A stretch of DNA of 42,885 nucleotides from positions 1-42,885 of the forward strand of contig CAMVNR010000009.1 in the NCBI GenBank assembly GCA_947168905.1, in the 5' to 3' direction. This document shows positions 7,473 through 15,390 of the stretch, in pieces. Each line of letters begins with the position of its first letter. Within the stretch, counting starts at the first letter, position 1. The notes beneath the pieces are model-generated. The model worked only from the letters and a program-made list of their open reading frames with translations. It was not told the DNA's origin and did not search any database. The translations under genes were made by a program, and so were the position numbers. The DNA comes from an uncultured Lachnospiraceae bacterium (lineage in GTDB: Bacteria; Bacillota; Clostridia; Lachnospirales; Lachnospiraceae).

Positions 7473-8042
7473 ATGAATAAGAATCGACGCATTTCCGAGA
7501 ATCCTCCCGAAAAAACAGGACTGTTCCGCACAGATTCCCCGGCGGCCAAAATCGCTCTTCTCGGGCTTCTCACGGCGCTCGCCGTCATCATGGGCTATAT
7601 CGAGCACCGGATCCCGCTGCCGCTGCCGGTCCCGGGCATTAAGCTCGGCCTCTGTAATATCGTCATTGTCTTTGTCCTGTACCGCTTCGGATTCCTACGC
7701 GCGCTTACCGTATCCATCATCCGTATCCTCGTGATCGGATTTCTCTTCGGAAGCCCCGTCAGTATGTTTTACGGCTTCTTCGGCGCGCTTCTAAGCCTTT
7801 CCGGAATGGCGCTTCTCATGCGCTCCGGCAGATTTTCCGTCATCGGCGTAAGCGCAGGCGGCGGAGCGCTGCACAGCATCGGCCAGATCGGGGCGGCGGC
7901 CATACTGACCGCAGGAACCGGCATCTTCCGTTACCTTCCTGTCCTGCTTCTTGCAGGCGAATTCTGCGGTGCGCTGATCGGGCTGATCGACCGGACGGTC
8001 TTAAAGCGTCTCGGGAAGCAGCGAAACGAAGGAATCATTTAA
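7473..8042 (+). CDS. Gx transporter family / heptaprenyl diphosphate synthase component I-like membrane protein (EetB-like)
   Basis: A 189-residue integral membrane protein with about five to six hydrophobic helices. Family landmarks are GYIEHRIPLPLPVPGIKLGLCNI near residue 40 (a re-entrant-like proline-rich segment), FLFGSPVSMFYGFFGALLS and GGGALHSIGQIGAA. Databases call this family heptaprenyl diphosphate synthase component I, but the topology resembles small substrate-specific (S) components of ECF-type transporters, and related proteins sit in flavin-based electron transfer loci. It has a GGCGGAG ribosome site overlapping the previous gene. The substrate is unknown; flavin, its precursor or a prenyl/quinone intermediate are possibilities suggested only by context. 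Confidence 0.85.
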   Translation: MNKNRRISENPPEKTGLFRTDSPAAKIALLGLLTALAVIMGYIEHRIPLPLPVPGIKLGLCNIVIVFVLYRFGFLRALTVSIIRILVIGFLFGSPVSMFYGFFGALLSLSGMALLMRSGRFSVIGVSAGGGALHSIGQIGAAAILTAGTGIFRYLPVLLLAGEFCGALIGLIDRTVLKRLGKQRNEGII

Positions 8043-8052
8043 CAGGATTTCC

Positions 8053-8089
8053 GCTGCCTGAAGGCAGCTTGCGGTTTCAGGAAGAAACC
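8053..8089 (+). other. two adjacent small hairpins in the spacer before larC
   Basis: GCTGCCT/AGGCAGC (8053-8068) and GGTTTC/GAAACC (8073-8089) are consecutive perfect inverted repeats with no T-run. They may be a weak terminator or an mRNA processing site between the membrane-protein genes and larC. Confidence 0.35.
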
Positions 8090-8169
8090 CTCATAAATAC
8101 ACGGCAGAACACACGAAAACTTCCGGCTGCCGCTTGAAGACATCTACAGAACAGGAGGACTTAAATCAC

Positions 8170-9612
8170 TTGAAAACCTTGTACATCGAATGCAATATGG
8201 GCGCTGCGGGCGACATGCTGACCGCCGCCCTCACCGAACTCATGCCCGATCCGGACGGATTTATCAAAGAGCTGAACGCCCTCGGGATTCCCGGCGTAGT
8301 CTATGAAAAAAGCCCTTCCGTCAAATGCGGAATTACCGGCACGCATATCAGCGTAAAGATAAACGGCGAGGAAGAAGAGGCCGGGGATGCCGTTGGGCAC
8401 CACCATGACCATGAACACGAGCATGAACATACCCACGAGCATGAACATACCCACGAGCATGAACACGACCATGAGCATGACCATGAGCATGACCATGAGC
8501 ATGACCATGACCACGAGCACAGTGACGGGCATCCGCACGAAGCCAAAGCTCATATTCATCAGGACGAAATCCATGAGCATGTGCACCATCATGACCATGA
8601 TAACGACCACGATCATGACCATGACAACGACCACGATCACGACCATACCCACGATCACAGCCATCATCACCATCATCACAGCAGTATGGCGGACATTTCT
8701 GCCATTATCGGCGCACTGAATGTCTCTGACAAGGTGAAAGCCGACGCTATGGCTGTATATGCCCTGATTGCGGAAGCCGAAAGTCATGCGCACAACACTC
8801 CGGTCTCCGAGATTCATTTCCACGAAGTCGGAACGATGGATGCAATCGCCGATGTGACGGCTGTCTGCCTTGCCATGGAGAAGCTTTCCCCGGATAAAAT
8901 CGTCGTATCTCCGATTCATGTCGGCTCGGGGCAGGTTCGCTGCGCCCATGGAATCCTGCCGGTTCCGGCGCCTGCGACAGCCTATATCCTGCAGGGCATC
9001 CCGTTCTACGGCGGCCGGATCCGCGGCGAGCTCTGCACTCCGACAGGCGCCGCGCTTCTGAAGCACTTCGGCACACAGTTCGGCGAAATGCCGGTGATGC
9101 GCGTGGAGAAAACCGGCTACGGCATGGGGAAGAAGGATTTCGAGGCAGCCAACTGCGTGCGCGTCATGCTTGGCGAGACTTCGGATCTCGGCGACAAGGT
9201 CGTCGAGCTGAACTGCAATGTCGACGATATGACGGCTGAGGAGATCGCCTTCGCGATGGAGCGCCTCTTTGATGCCGGCGCTTTCGAGGTCTTCACCATT
9301 CCGGTCAACATGAAAAAGTCCCGGCCCGGCACCCTGCTTCGCGTGCTCGCGAATCCAGCCAAAAAGGAAGAAATGGCTGCCGTTATCTTCCGATACACCA
9401 CTACGATCGGCATCCGCGAGGTTCCCTGCAGCCGCTATGTTCTGAGGCGCAGCATGCAGACCCTGGAAACACCGTACGGACCGGTCCGCGTCAAACGCTC
9501 TGAGGGTTACGGCGTTGTCCGCGAGAAGCTGGAATTTGAAGACATCGCCAGGATCGCGCGGGAGAAGGAGCTCAGCATCCGTGACGTTCGCGAAATGCTG
9601 AAAAACGACTGA
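8170..9612 (+). CDS. larC: LarC, nickel insertion enzyme with very His-rich insert
   Basis: LarC uses CTP to insert nickel into the dithio-pyridinium nucleotide, the last step of nickel-pincer cofactor synthesis. The product is a single continuous 480-residue chain, not the split larC1/larC2 form of Lactobacillus plantarum. The N-terminal block YIECNMGAAGDML, the EIHFHEVGTMDAI motif, the VNCNVDDMTAEE-like block (LNCNVDDMTAEE) and the C-terminal ferredoxin-fold region are all present. Residues 77-170 are an insert with 46 His by my count, the rest mostly Asp/Glu, a likely nickel store. I chose TTG at 8170 (LKTLYIEC, GGAGG 11 bases upstream); an in-frame TTG at 8134 has no good SD. It follows the NusG-II/Gx genes by a hairpin-containing spacer and ends in a terminator, 4-6 kb from larE/larB on the other strand. 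Confidence 0.95.
   Translation: MKTLYIECNMGAAGDMLTAALTELMPDPDGFIKELNALGIPGVVYEKSPSVKCGITGTHISVKINGEEEEAGDAVGHHHDHEHEHEHTHEHEHTHEHEHDHEHDHEHDHEHDHDHEHSDGHPHEAKAHIHQDEIHEHVHHHDHDNDHDHDHDNDHDHDHTHDHSHHHHHHSSMADISAIIGALNVSDKVKADAMAVYALIAEAESHAHNTPVSEIHFHEVGTMDAIADVTAVCLAMEKLSPDKIVVSPIHVGSGQVRCAHGILPVPAPATAYILQGIPFYGGRIRGELCTPTGAALLKHFGTQFGEMPVMRVEKTGYGMGKKDFEAANCVRVMLGETSDLGDKVVELNCNVDDMTAEEIAFAMERLFDAGAFEVFTIPVNMKKSRPGTLLRVLANPAKKEEMAAVIFRYTTTIGIREVPCSRYVLRRSMQTLETPYGPVRVKRSEGYGVVREKLEFEDIARIAREKELSIRDVREMLKND
8398..8679 (+). repeat. His/Asp/Glu codon repeat tract inside larC
   Basis: Short in-frame units such as GAGCATGACCAT and CATACCCACGAGCATGAA recur, encoding HEHD, HTHE and finally HHHHHH. 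The tract lies between the N-terminal substrate domain and the MADISAI segment. Repetition at DNA level makes it prone to length change by slippage in six-base steps, which would keep the frame. Confidence 0.9.
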
Positions 9613-9642
9613 CCGTAAAAAACACGCCGGAAGGCATCAAGC

Positions 9643-9689
9643 AAGGCCGTTTCCCATGTTTTAATAAACGCGGGAAACGGCCTTTTTTA
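9643..9689 (+). terminator. rho-independent terminator after larC
   Basis: AAGGCCGTTTCCC (9643-9655) pairs with GGGAAACGGCCTT (9672-9684), loop of 16 bases, followed by a run of six T starting at 9683. It also faces the end of the converging aldo/keto reductase gene. Confidence 0.85.
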
Positions 9690-9729
9690 TGTATTTTTGT
9701 GTATTTTTATGTTTTATTTAGGAAGATTT

Positions 9730-10767
9730 TTACCGCTTCATCCAGTCCAGGAGCTTGATATCGCCGATGCCCATGGTGTAAAGCCGTTCGTCAAGCGCAT
9801 GCTTTTCTTCCTCGCTGAGCGTCCAGTCAAATGCCTTGACATTTTCCTCCGCCTGCTCGCGGTTCGCCATACCGCAGAGCGCCGTGCCGACGAATTCCTG
9901 CTCGCCGGTCCAGTTGATCGCCACCTGCGCGACCGGGCAGTTATGCTTCGCTGCGATGTTGTCCATCACCTCCAGAAGTTTCAGGAATTTGTCGAAGTTT
10001 TCATCGTTATAAAGATTCCGGTAGAAGCCGCCGCGGATATCGTTCGGATTCCAGACCGGCTTCTCACGAATTGCGCCGGTGAGAAGGCCGGAGCCAAGCG
10101 AGCCGTAGGTCATGCTGTCGATGCCCTTTGACTTCGCCCACCGCATCAGCTCTTCCATTTCGCGGTCGACCATCGAGAAAGGCGGCTGAATGATATCAAT
10201 CTGAGCCCATTCCATCGCCCGCTCGATCTGCTCCTTCGTATGGTTCGAGAGGCCGATATAGCGGATCACGCCGCGCTTTTTCAGGACATTCAAAGCGGAC
10301 ATGGTCTCCGCAACGTCCGTATACGGATCCGGATAATGCTGAATATAGAAATCAATATAGTCGGTGCGAAGAAGCCGAAGAGATGCGGAAACCTCACGCA
10401 TCACATTTTTATAAGAGCCCCCGGAGGATGCGCCCCCGCGCTCCGGATGCGCCATATCCGGAACCAGGGAGAACTTGGTGGAAATCAGGATCTTGTCACG
10501 GTCGAAATCCTGGATCGCCTCGCCGACAACGCGCTCCGACGCGCCCCAGCCGTAGCAGGGAGCGGTATCGATCAGGTTTACGCCTCCCTGAATGCCGGCC
10601 TGGATCGCTTCGATGGCTTTTTCACGGGCCTTCATAATCCCCTTCGTGGTGACCTTTCCGTCTTCCTTCTCAACATAGCCGAAGCTTTCCAGCTCGCCCG
10701 TTCCCCAGGTACCGATTGCGAGCGCTGATACATCAACGTCCGCATTGGTAAAATGTTTGTAACGCAT
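9730..10767 (-). CDS. aldo/keto reductase (no Fe-S domain)
   Basis: A 345-residue cytoplasmic NAD(P)H-dependent oxidoreductase. The tetrad is visible: Asp and Tyr in NLIDTAPCYGWGASE, Lys in LISTKFSL and His in FYIQHYPDP. It lacks the cysteine clusters of the reductase at the left end and is a different subgroup, resembling YajO/IolS-like members that act on sugars or sugar-derived aldehydes; its neighbour is a sugar transport operon, but it is transcribed away from it. I place the start at ATG 10767 because AAGGAGG lies 7 bases before it; an in-frame ATG 45 bases upstream has no such site. Confidence 0.93.
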   Translation of the reverse strand: MRYKHFTNADVDVSALAIGTWGTGELESFGYVEKEDGKVTTKGIMKAREKAIEAIQAGIQGGVNLIDTAPCYGWGASERVVGEAIQDFDRDKILISTKFSLVPDMAHPERGGASSGGSYKNVMREVSASLRLLRTDYIDFYIQHYPDPYTDVAETMSALNVLKKRGVIRYIGLSNHTKEQIERAMEWAQIDIIQPPFSMVDREMEELMRWAKSKGIDSMTYGSLGSGLLTGAIREKPVWNPNDIRGGFYRNLYNDENFDKFLKLLEVMDNIAAKHNCPVAQVAINWTGEQEFVGTALCGMANREQAEENVKAFDWTLSEEEKHALDERLYTMGIGDIKLLDWMKR

Positions 10768-10867
10768 ATCTGTCCTCCTTCTGTTTTTCTGTTGCAGCTG
10801 CCGATGTCTCAAAAATGACTCATCCGCACTCTTTTAAGCAGCTGCGAAGCCGTATCGAATTGTTTTT

Positions 10868-10895
10868 ACTATATCACATTCAAAGGAAAAAACAA
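10868..10895 (-). promoter_or_regulatory. probable promoter of the aldo/keto reductase at 10767
   Basis: On the minus strand, TTGTTT (10895-10890), a 16-base spacer and TATAGT (10873-10868), about 100 bases before the ATG. The 340-base spacer to the transporter operon otherwise holds the transporter promoter region at 11016-11080 and no gene. Confidence 0.5.
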
Positions 10896-11015
10896 GACCT
10901 TTTCAACCGGCTTGTTTTTGCTTTGGAGAATGCATTTGGAATGATTTGTTAAACCATTGTCAATATGACGGATTTTTCCCGTTTCCGGACTCAATAATTT
11001 GGAAAAATAGCCAAA

Positions 11016-11080
11016 AGCCTGAGATTTGTTTTATAAATGAGACATAAATGATATATTTTTCTTTTCCCATATGCTATGCT
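11016..11080 (+). promoter_or_regulatory. promoter region of ABC operon 1 with element shared with operon 2
   Basis: AGCCTGAGA (11016-11024), TATA (11032-11035) and ATGATATA (11048-11055) recur at exactly the same offsets (0, 16, 32) in front of ABC operon 2 at 16750. The -10 TATGCT (11075-11080) is 59 bases from the element start, as in operon 2. The -35 zone (TATATT, 11052-11057) is poor and lies in the shared element, which fits an activator-dependent promoter, probably under the AraC regulator at 15389-16642 (inference). Confidence 0.6.
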
Positions 11081-11111
11081 AAATAAAACAAAGAAAAAGG
11101 AGGGGTAATCT

Positions 11112-12605
11112 ATGGCTAAGCAAACAGGCGACGCACTGTCTGTAAAGCTGAACCGGCAAATCGGCAAGAGAAATCTCGGCATGCTGATTGCTCTTGGTAT
11201 TTCAGCGCTCATAGTCATCCTGTCGCTGCCGTTTATGAACTGGATCCGGATTTCATATATCCGCGGTTTTGCCGAAAAGTACAGTATCGACCTCGGAAAG
11301 ACGCCGATCTTTCCCGGATATTCCATGCTGACTTTCCTCGGCTTCGTACAGAAAACCAAGGCCGGCATTCTGGGCTTCCCTGCATTTTTGCTGTTTTTCG
11401 CAGTTGTTGCATCTTTAGTGCTTCATGCGGTTTATATTGTCAACCTGATCATTGCGAAGCCGAAGAGGTCCAACGGTCTTCTCGGAATTTATTCCTTCGG
11501 GAAAGCATCCAATATCCTCTCGATTATCGCTTCCGCAGGTACGATCTGGTACATTTTCTTCTGGGCTAATTCGAGGACCTTCCCCGGCACCTTCATTCCT
11601 TCCCCCGTTGTGTTTATCGTACTGGTGCTTGCGGTCGCCAACCTCGTTATCGTCAAAGCGCTCGAAAAGACGGAACTCAAGAAATATCATGATCACGGAT
11701 TCTTCGAGGAAGTCCGGCGAAACTGGATTCTTTTCGTATTCCTGATTCCCTGCTTCATCTACTTCCTGATCAACAACTACCTGCCGATGTCGGGCATCTA
11801 CTTCGCCTTTACGCAGTTCAACTTCCGTGACGGCCTGTTCTTCAGTCCTTTCGTCGGATTCAAGAACTTCGAGTTCCTGGTCAAGGCAAACCTGTGGCCG
11901 CTGACAAGAAATACGATTCTCTACAATATCGTATTCATCGGCCTCGGAAATGTCCTTCAGATCTTTTTCGCGATCCTCGTCAGCCAGGTCGGTGTGAAGT
12001 GGTTCAAGAAGACCAGCCAGACCCTGATCTTCATGCCCTACTTCGTATCCTACGTTATCCTGAGAGTTCTGGTGTATTCGCTTCTTGAAGATAAGCTCGG
12101 ACTTCTGGACAACCTTCTCGGAAACCTTACGGGAAAGAACATCGACTTCTACAACACGCCGAAATACTGGCCCGGACTGATCGTCTTCTTCAGCATGTGG
12201 AAGGGCATCGGCTACGGCATGGTCGTCTACCTCGCGACGATCATGGGAATCTCGGACGAATACTACGAAGCCGCGAAGATCGACGGAGCGAACATTTTCC
12301 AGCAGATCCGCTTCATTACCGTCCCGCTCTTAAAGCCCACCTTCATCATCCTTCTCCTGTACGCCATCGGCGGCATCATGAGAGGTCAGTTCGAACTGTT
12401 CTACCAGATGGTCGGCCAGAACGGTATCCTCTATGACCTGACGGACATTATCGATACCTACGTCTACCGTGTCACAACCACGCAGGCCATGTCCATGGGT
12501 CTTGCGACTGCGGCAGGCCTCTATCAGTCGGTCTTCGGCCTTGTGATCGTCGTTCTGACAAACTGGATCATCAAGCGCCGGAATGCCGAATACGCGTTAT
12601 TCTAA
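11112..12605 (+). CDS. LplB-type sugar ABC transporter permease with extra N-terminal 4-helix domain
   Basis: A 497-residue inner-membrane protein. The C-terminal 300 residues (from about 198) are a standard LplB/YtcP-partner permease: NWILFVFLIPCF..., the EAA-like loop YYEAAKIDGANIFQQIRFITVPLLKPT and the C-terminus DAYV/YRV...NAEYALF. Residues 1-190 are an extension with four predicted helices (about 21-41, 86-114, 135-152, 165-184) that the paralogue at 16917 lacks. The function of the extension is unknown. Good SD (AAAGGAGGGG) before ATG 11112. It forms an operon with the next two genes; no ATPase gene is present, so a shared MsmX-type ATPase must power it. Confidence 0.92.
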   Translation: MAKQTGDALSVKLNRQIGKRNLGMLIALGISALIVILSLPFMNWIRISYIRGFAEKYSIDLGKTPIFPGYSMLTFLGFVQKTKAGILGFPAFLLFFAVVASLVLHAVYIVNLIIAKPKRSNGLLGIYSFGKASNILSIIASAGTIWYIFFWANSRTFPGTFIPSPVVFIVLVLAVANLVIVKALEKTELKKYHDHGFFEEVRRNWILFVFLIPCFIYFLINNYLPMSGIYFAFTQFNFRDGLFFSPFVGFKNFEFLVKANLWPLTRNTILYNIVFIGLGNVLQIFFAILVSQVGVKWFKKTSQTLIFMPYFVSYVILRVLVYSLLEDKLGLLDNLLGNLTGKNIDFYNTPKYWPGLIVFFSMWKGIGYGMVVYLATIMGISDEYYEAAKIDGANIFQQIRFITVPLLKPTFIILLLYAIGGIMRGQFELFYQMVGQNGILYDLTDIIDTYVYRVTTTQAMSMGLATAAGLYQSVFGLVIVVLTNWIIKRRNAEYALF

Positions 12606-12625
12606 GGGAAAGGGGGTGCTTTTTG

Positions 12626-13570
12626 ATGAAACGATCCAATGAGCAGGCTTCCGTCGAGAAGCAGCTGAATATCCATTCCACCAAGATCAAAAAAGGTGCG
12701 TCGGGCATTGCCTTTGACATCATCAAGTACGGTCTTCTGACACTCCTTGCGCTGATCTGCGTGCTTCCGTTCATTATTATTATCTCAGGTTCCTTCTCCG
12801 AGAACCAGATCGTCCTGAAAACCGGCTACGGAATTCTCCCGAAGGGCTTCAACACCGATGCGTATTCGTTCATCTTCAAGAAGCCCGAAGGCATTCTTCA
12901 GGCCTATAAGATGACTACCTACTACACCGTCGTCGGAACCTTTGTCGGTCTTTCCGTAACGGTTCTGACCGCCTATGTTATCTCCAGAAAGACCTTCAAA
13001 TACCGCAATGTCGTATCGTTTTTGATTTACTTCACCACGATTTTCGGCGGCGGCATGGTTCCCTGGTACCTGATGTACACCTCCGTGCTTCCCCTTCGCG
13101 GCACGACCTTCATCATCTGGTTCCCGGCGATCCTCGGATCCTTCAACATCATCCTGATGAGGACCTTTATTACCGGCTCCGTTCCGGACGCGATCATCGA
13201 ATCCGCGAAGATCGACGGCGCAGGCGAAGGAACCATCCTGACAAGGATTGTCCTTCCCGTGCTGAAGCCGGGACTTGCCACTGTCGGCCTGTTCCTCGCA
13301 CTCGGCTACTGGAATGACTGGTACCGTTCCTCGATGTTTGCTACCGACAAGAAGAACTGGGAGCTGCAGCTTTACCTGTACGAGCTTGTCAATAAGGCAA
13401 ACGCCATGAAGGAACTCGTCAACACGGGCGTCGTCCTGAACGACACGATGCCCACCCAGACCGTGAAGATGGCCATGGCAGTCGTCGTCACCGGCCCGAT
13501 TCTTCTTGTATACCCCTTCGTACAGCGCTACTTCATCTCCGGTATTACCGTCGGCGCCGTCAAGGGATGA
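12626..13570 (+). CDS. carbohydrate ABC transporter permease (YtcP/CcmA type)
   Basis: A 314-residue permease with six predicted helices, the EAA loop IESAKIDGAGEGTILTRIVLPVLKPGLAT and the typical C-terminus YPFVQRYFISGITVGAVKG. It pairs with the preceding LplB-type permease to form the channel of an oligosaccharide importer. ATG 12626 follows AAGGGGGTG; a TTG three bases earlier is an alternative. The stop-SD junction TTATTCTAAGGGAAAGGGGG is also found at the same place in operon 2, evidence that the two operons are duplicates. Confidence 0.93.
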   Translation: MKRSNEQASVEKQLNIHSTKIKKGASGIAFDIIKYGLLTLLALICVLPFIIIISGSFSENQIVLKTGYGILPKGFNTDAYSFIFKKPEGILQAYKMTTYYTVVGTFVGLSVTVLTAYVISRKTFKYRNVVSFLIYFTTIFGGGMVPWYLMYTSVLPLRGTTFIIWFPAILGSFNIILMRTFITGSVPDAIIESAKIDGAGEGTILTRIVLPVLKPGLATVGLFLALGYWNDWYRSSMFATDKKNWELQLYLYELVNKANAMKELVNTGVVLNDTMPTQTVKMAMAVVVTGPILLVYPFVQRYFISGITVGAVKG

Positions 13571-13576
13571 CCCATT

Positions 13577-13607
13577 CTTCAGATCTTTTAAGCACGCTGT
13601 GCTGAAG
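13577..13607 (+). other. intercistronic hairpin between permease and binding-protein genes, operon 1
   Basis: CTTCAG (13577-13582) can pair with CTGAAG (13602-13607), enclosing GCAC-GCT-GTGC (13592-13602). No T-run follows. A comparable stem (TTCAGCA/TGCTGAA) lies at the same place in operon 2; such stems often protect the downstream, highly expressed binding-protein mRNA. Confidence 0.5.
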
Positions 13608-13635
13608 ATAAAAATTTAAAAGGGAGGACTTTAAC

Positions 13636-15312
13636 GTGAAGTTCGCAAAGAAACTTGCTGCACTCCTGATCGCAGCAGCACTCGTCTTCAGTCTTGCAGC
13701 CTGTACACAGCAGGCGATCGTTGAGACCGAAGAGGAAGTAAAGACGACGGAAGCCCCGAAGGAAGAAACCACCAAGGCGACCGAAACAGAAACTGAAAAG
13801 GCAGACGACGGAAACGCTGAAACAGACGCTCCGGAACCGGCGAATGATTCCGATGTCGACCTTTCCGAGACTGTCAACCTTGTTGTTTACATGGTCGGTG
13901 AAGAGCCCGAAGATGTCGACACCGTAGAGGCCGCCATCAACGAGAAGCTTCTTGAGAAGTTCAACACCACCATCGAGTTCCAGTTCTCAACCTGGACCGA
14001 CTACAAGAACAAGTACAACAACATGCTGACCACCCATGGCGCTGATCTTGCTTACACTGCAATGTGGATGGATTATCAGACGCTTGCAGACGTCGGCGCA
14101 TTCATGGAACTGGATGACCTGATGCCCAAATACGCTCCGGAACTTTACGAAGCATGCGGCGAAGGCGCACTGAATTCCTGCCGCGTTAACGGCAAGCTCT
14201 ACTGCTTCCCGAACCTCTGGCCCGAATACGTTAACCAGGGTATCGGCTGGCGTCATGACCTGGCTGTGAAGTACAACATTCCGGACCCGATCGACAGCAT
14301 GGAAAATGTGGAAGGATATTTCCAGGGCCTCATCGACAACGGCTATGAAGGCGACATCCTTTACAACCTCGGAAGCGGCGCTTCTGTAGGAACCTATGCA
14401 ACCTCTGCTTCTGCTCTTCTCCGTTACAATCATCCCGGAAAAGACGCCCTGTCCTATGGCTTCATGTATGACATGGACAACCCGAGACAGCTTGTCGACT
14501 ACTGGCATTCCGATGAATTCGTAGAAGACATGAAGCTCATGAAGAAATGGGCAGACGCCGGCTGGTGGTCCCGTTCCTTCCTGTCGGCTGAGAACGACAC
14601 CGAAGCTCTTGTTCACGAGAAGACCACTGCTGTCATCGACGGTACCAACGCCAACAAGTGGGTCAGCTGGTGCAACGGCGCCAAGAGCGCTGGCTTTGAC
14701 GATTGGGAAATCGGCTGGTGGGAATATGCCAACATGGATAACAACGCATATCCGGCTCATCCGACCCAGAATGCTACCGTTATCGTAAACGGCTGCAAAT
14801 ACCCCGAGCGTGCTCTCATGGTTGTCAACTACATCATGATGGACAAGGAAATGAACGACCTTGTACAGTGCGGTATCGAAGGCGTTCACTACACCCTTGA
14901 TGAGAACGGTTTCTATCACGCAATCGAGAATTCCGGCTACGGCTACGAAGCATGCGATACCTGGAACTGGAGAAACGGTGATTTCAAGCTTCAGCAGGAA
15001 ACCGACGTTCAGCTTCAGAAGAGCTTCGACCACAGTGCAGAACTTGGTTCTCACACCCTGTATCCGAACGTAAACATCACTCAGGGCTTCAATGAGTCCT
15101 ACATCGAATACGAAGCAGAGCGTACCGCTGTCGCCAATGTCTGCGACCAGTACCTGAATCCGCTGTTCGGCGGCCTCGTAGACGACGTTGACGCTGCTGT
15201 CGCTGAATTCCTTGAGAAAGTTGACGCTGCCGGCCTTCAGGTCTGCGCTGATGCTTACAAGGCTCAGTGGGAAGCTTACTGTGACGAGTTTGGCTACACC
15301 GCAAGCAGGTAA
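13636..15312 (+). CDS. extracellular sugar-binding lipoprotein of ABC operon 1
   Basis: A 558-residue solute-binding lipoprotein. The signal peptide ends in the lipobox SLAAC with the lipidated C23, followed by an acidic, Thr/Glu/Ala-rich linker (about 27-75) that tethers the domain to the membrane. The rest is a type 1/2 carbohydrate-binding fold of the LipO/YtcQ group, rich in Trp and Tyr as expected for sugar binding. It starts with GTG at 13636 behind GGGAGG. It delivers its sugar to the two upstream permeases. The ligand cannot be read from the sequence; the nearby GH51 and GH42 genes point to arabinose- or galactose-containing oligosaccharides. Confidence 0.92.
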   Translation: MKFAKKLAALLIAAALVFSLAACTQQAIVETEEEVKTTEAPKEETTKATETETEKADDGNAETDAPEPANDSDVDLSETVNLVVYMVGEEPEDVDTVEAAINEKLLEKFNTTIEFQFSTWTDYKNKYNNMLTTHGADLAYTAMWMDYQTLADVGAFMELDDLMPKYAPELYEACGEGALNSCRVNGKLYCFPNLWPEYVNQGIGWRHDLAVKYNIPDPIDSMENVEGYFQGLIDNGYEGDILYNLGSGASVGTYATSASALLRYNHPGKDALSYGFMYDMDNPRQLVDYWHSDEFVEDMKLMKKWADAGWWSRSFLSAENDTEALVHEKTTAVIDGTNANKWVSWCNGAKSAGFDDWEIGWWEYANMDNNAYPAHPTQNATVIVNGCKYPERALMVVNYIMMDKEMNDLVQCGIEGVHYTLDENGFYHAIENSGYGYEACDTWNWRNGDFKLQQETDVQLQKSFDHSAELGSHTLYPNVNITQGFNESYIEYEAERTAVANVCDQYLNPLFGGLVDDVDAAVAEFLEKVDAAGLQVCADAYKAQWEAYCDEFGYTASR

Positions 15313-15344
15313 TCTTTGGATTACTCCAATGTGAATACCTTTAA

Positions 15345-15390
15345 GAAGAGGGCAGGCCGTAAAAAGCCTGCCCTCTTCGTTTTCTGTTTT
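15345..15390. terminator. bidirectional terminator between ABC operon 1 and araC-type gene
   Basis: GAAGAGGGCAGGC (15345-15357) pairs perfectly with GCCTGCCCTCTTC (15366-15378), 8-base loop, followed by GTTTTCTGTTTT on the plus strand. On the minus strand it follows the araC stop directly and is preceded on the plus side by TTTAA, giving a weaker T-run. Confidence 0.88.

Noticed and set aside
8398-8679. Repeats in larC considered as a CRISPR-like array
   Set aside because: Units are short, without unique spacers, and code in frame for a His-rich segment.
8161-9066. Long minus-strand frame opposite larC with repeated Val/Met hydrophobic stretch
   Set aside because: The apparent transmembrane region is only the complement of the His/Asp/Glu codon repeats; there is no SD and larC is unmistakable on the plus strand.
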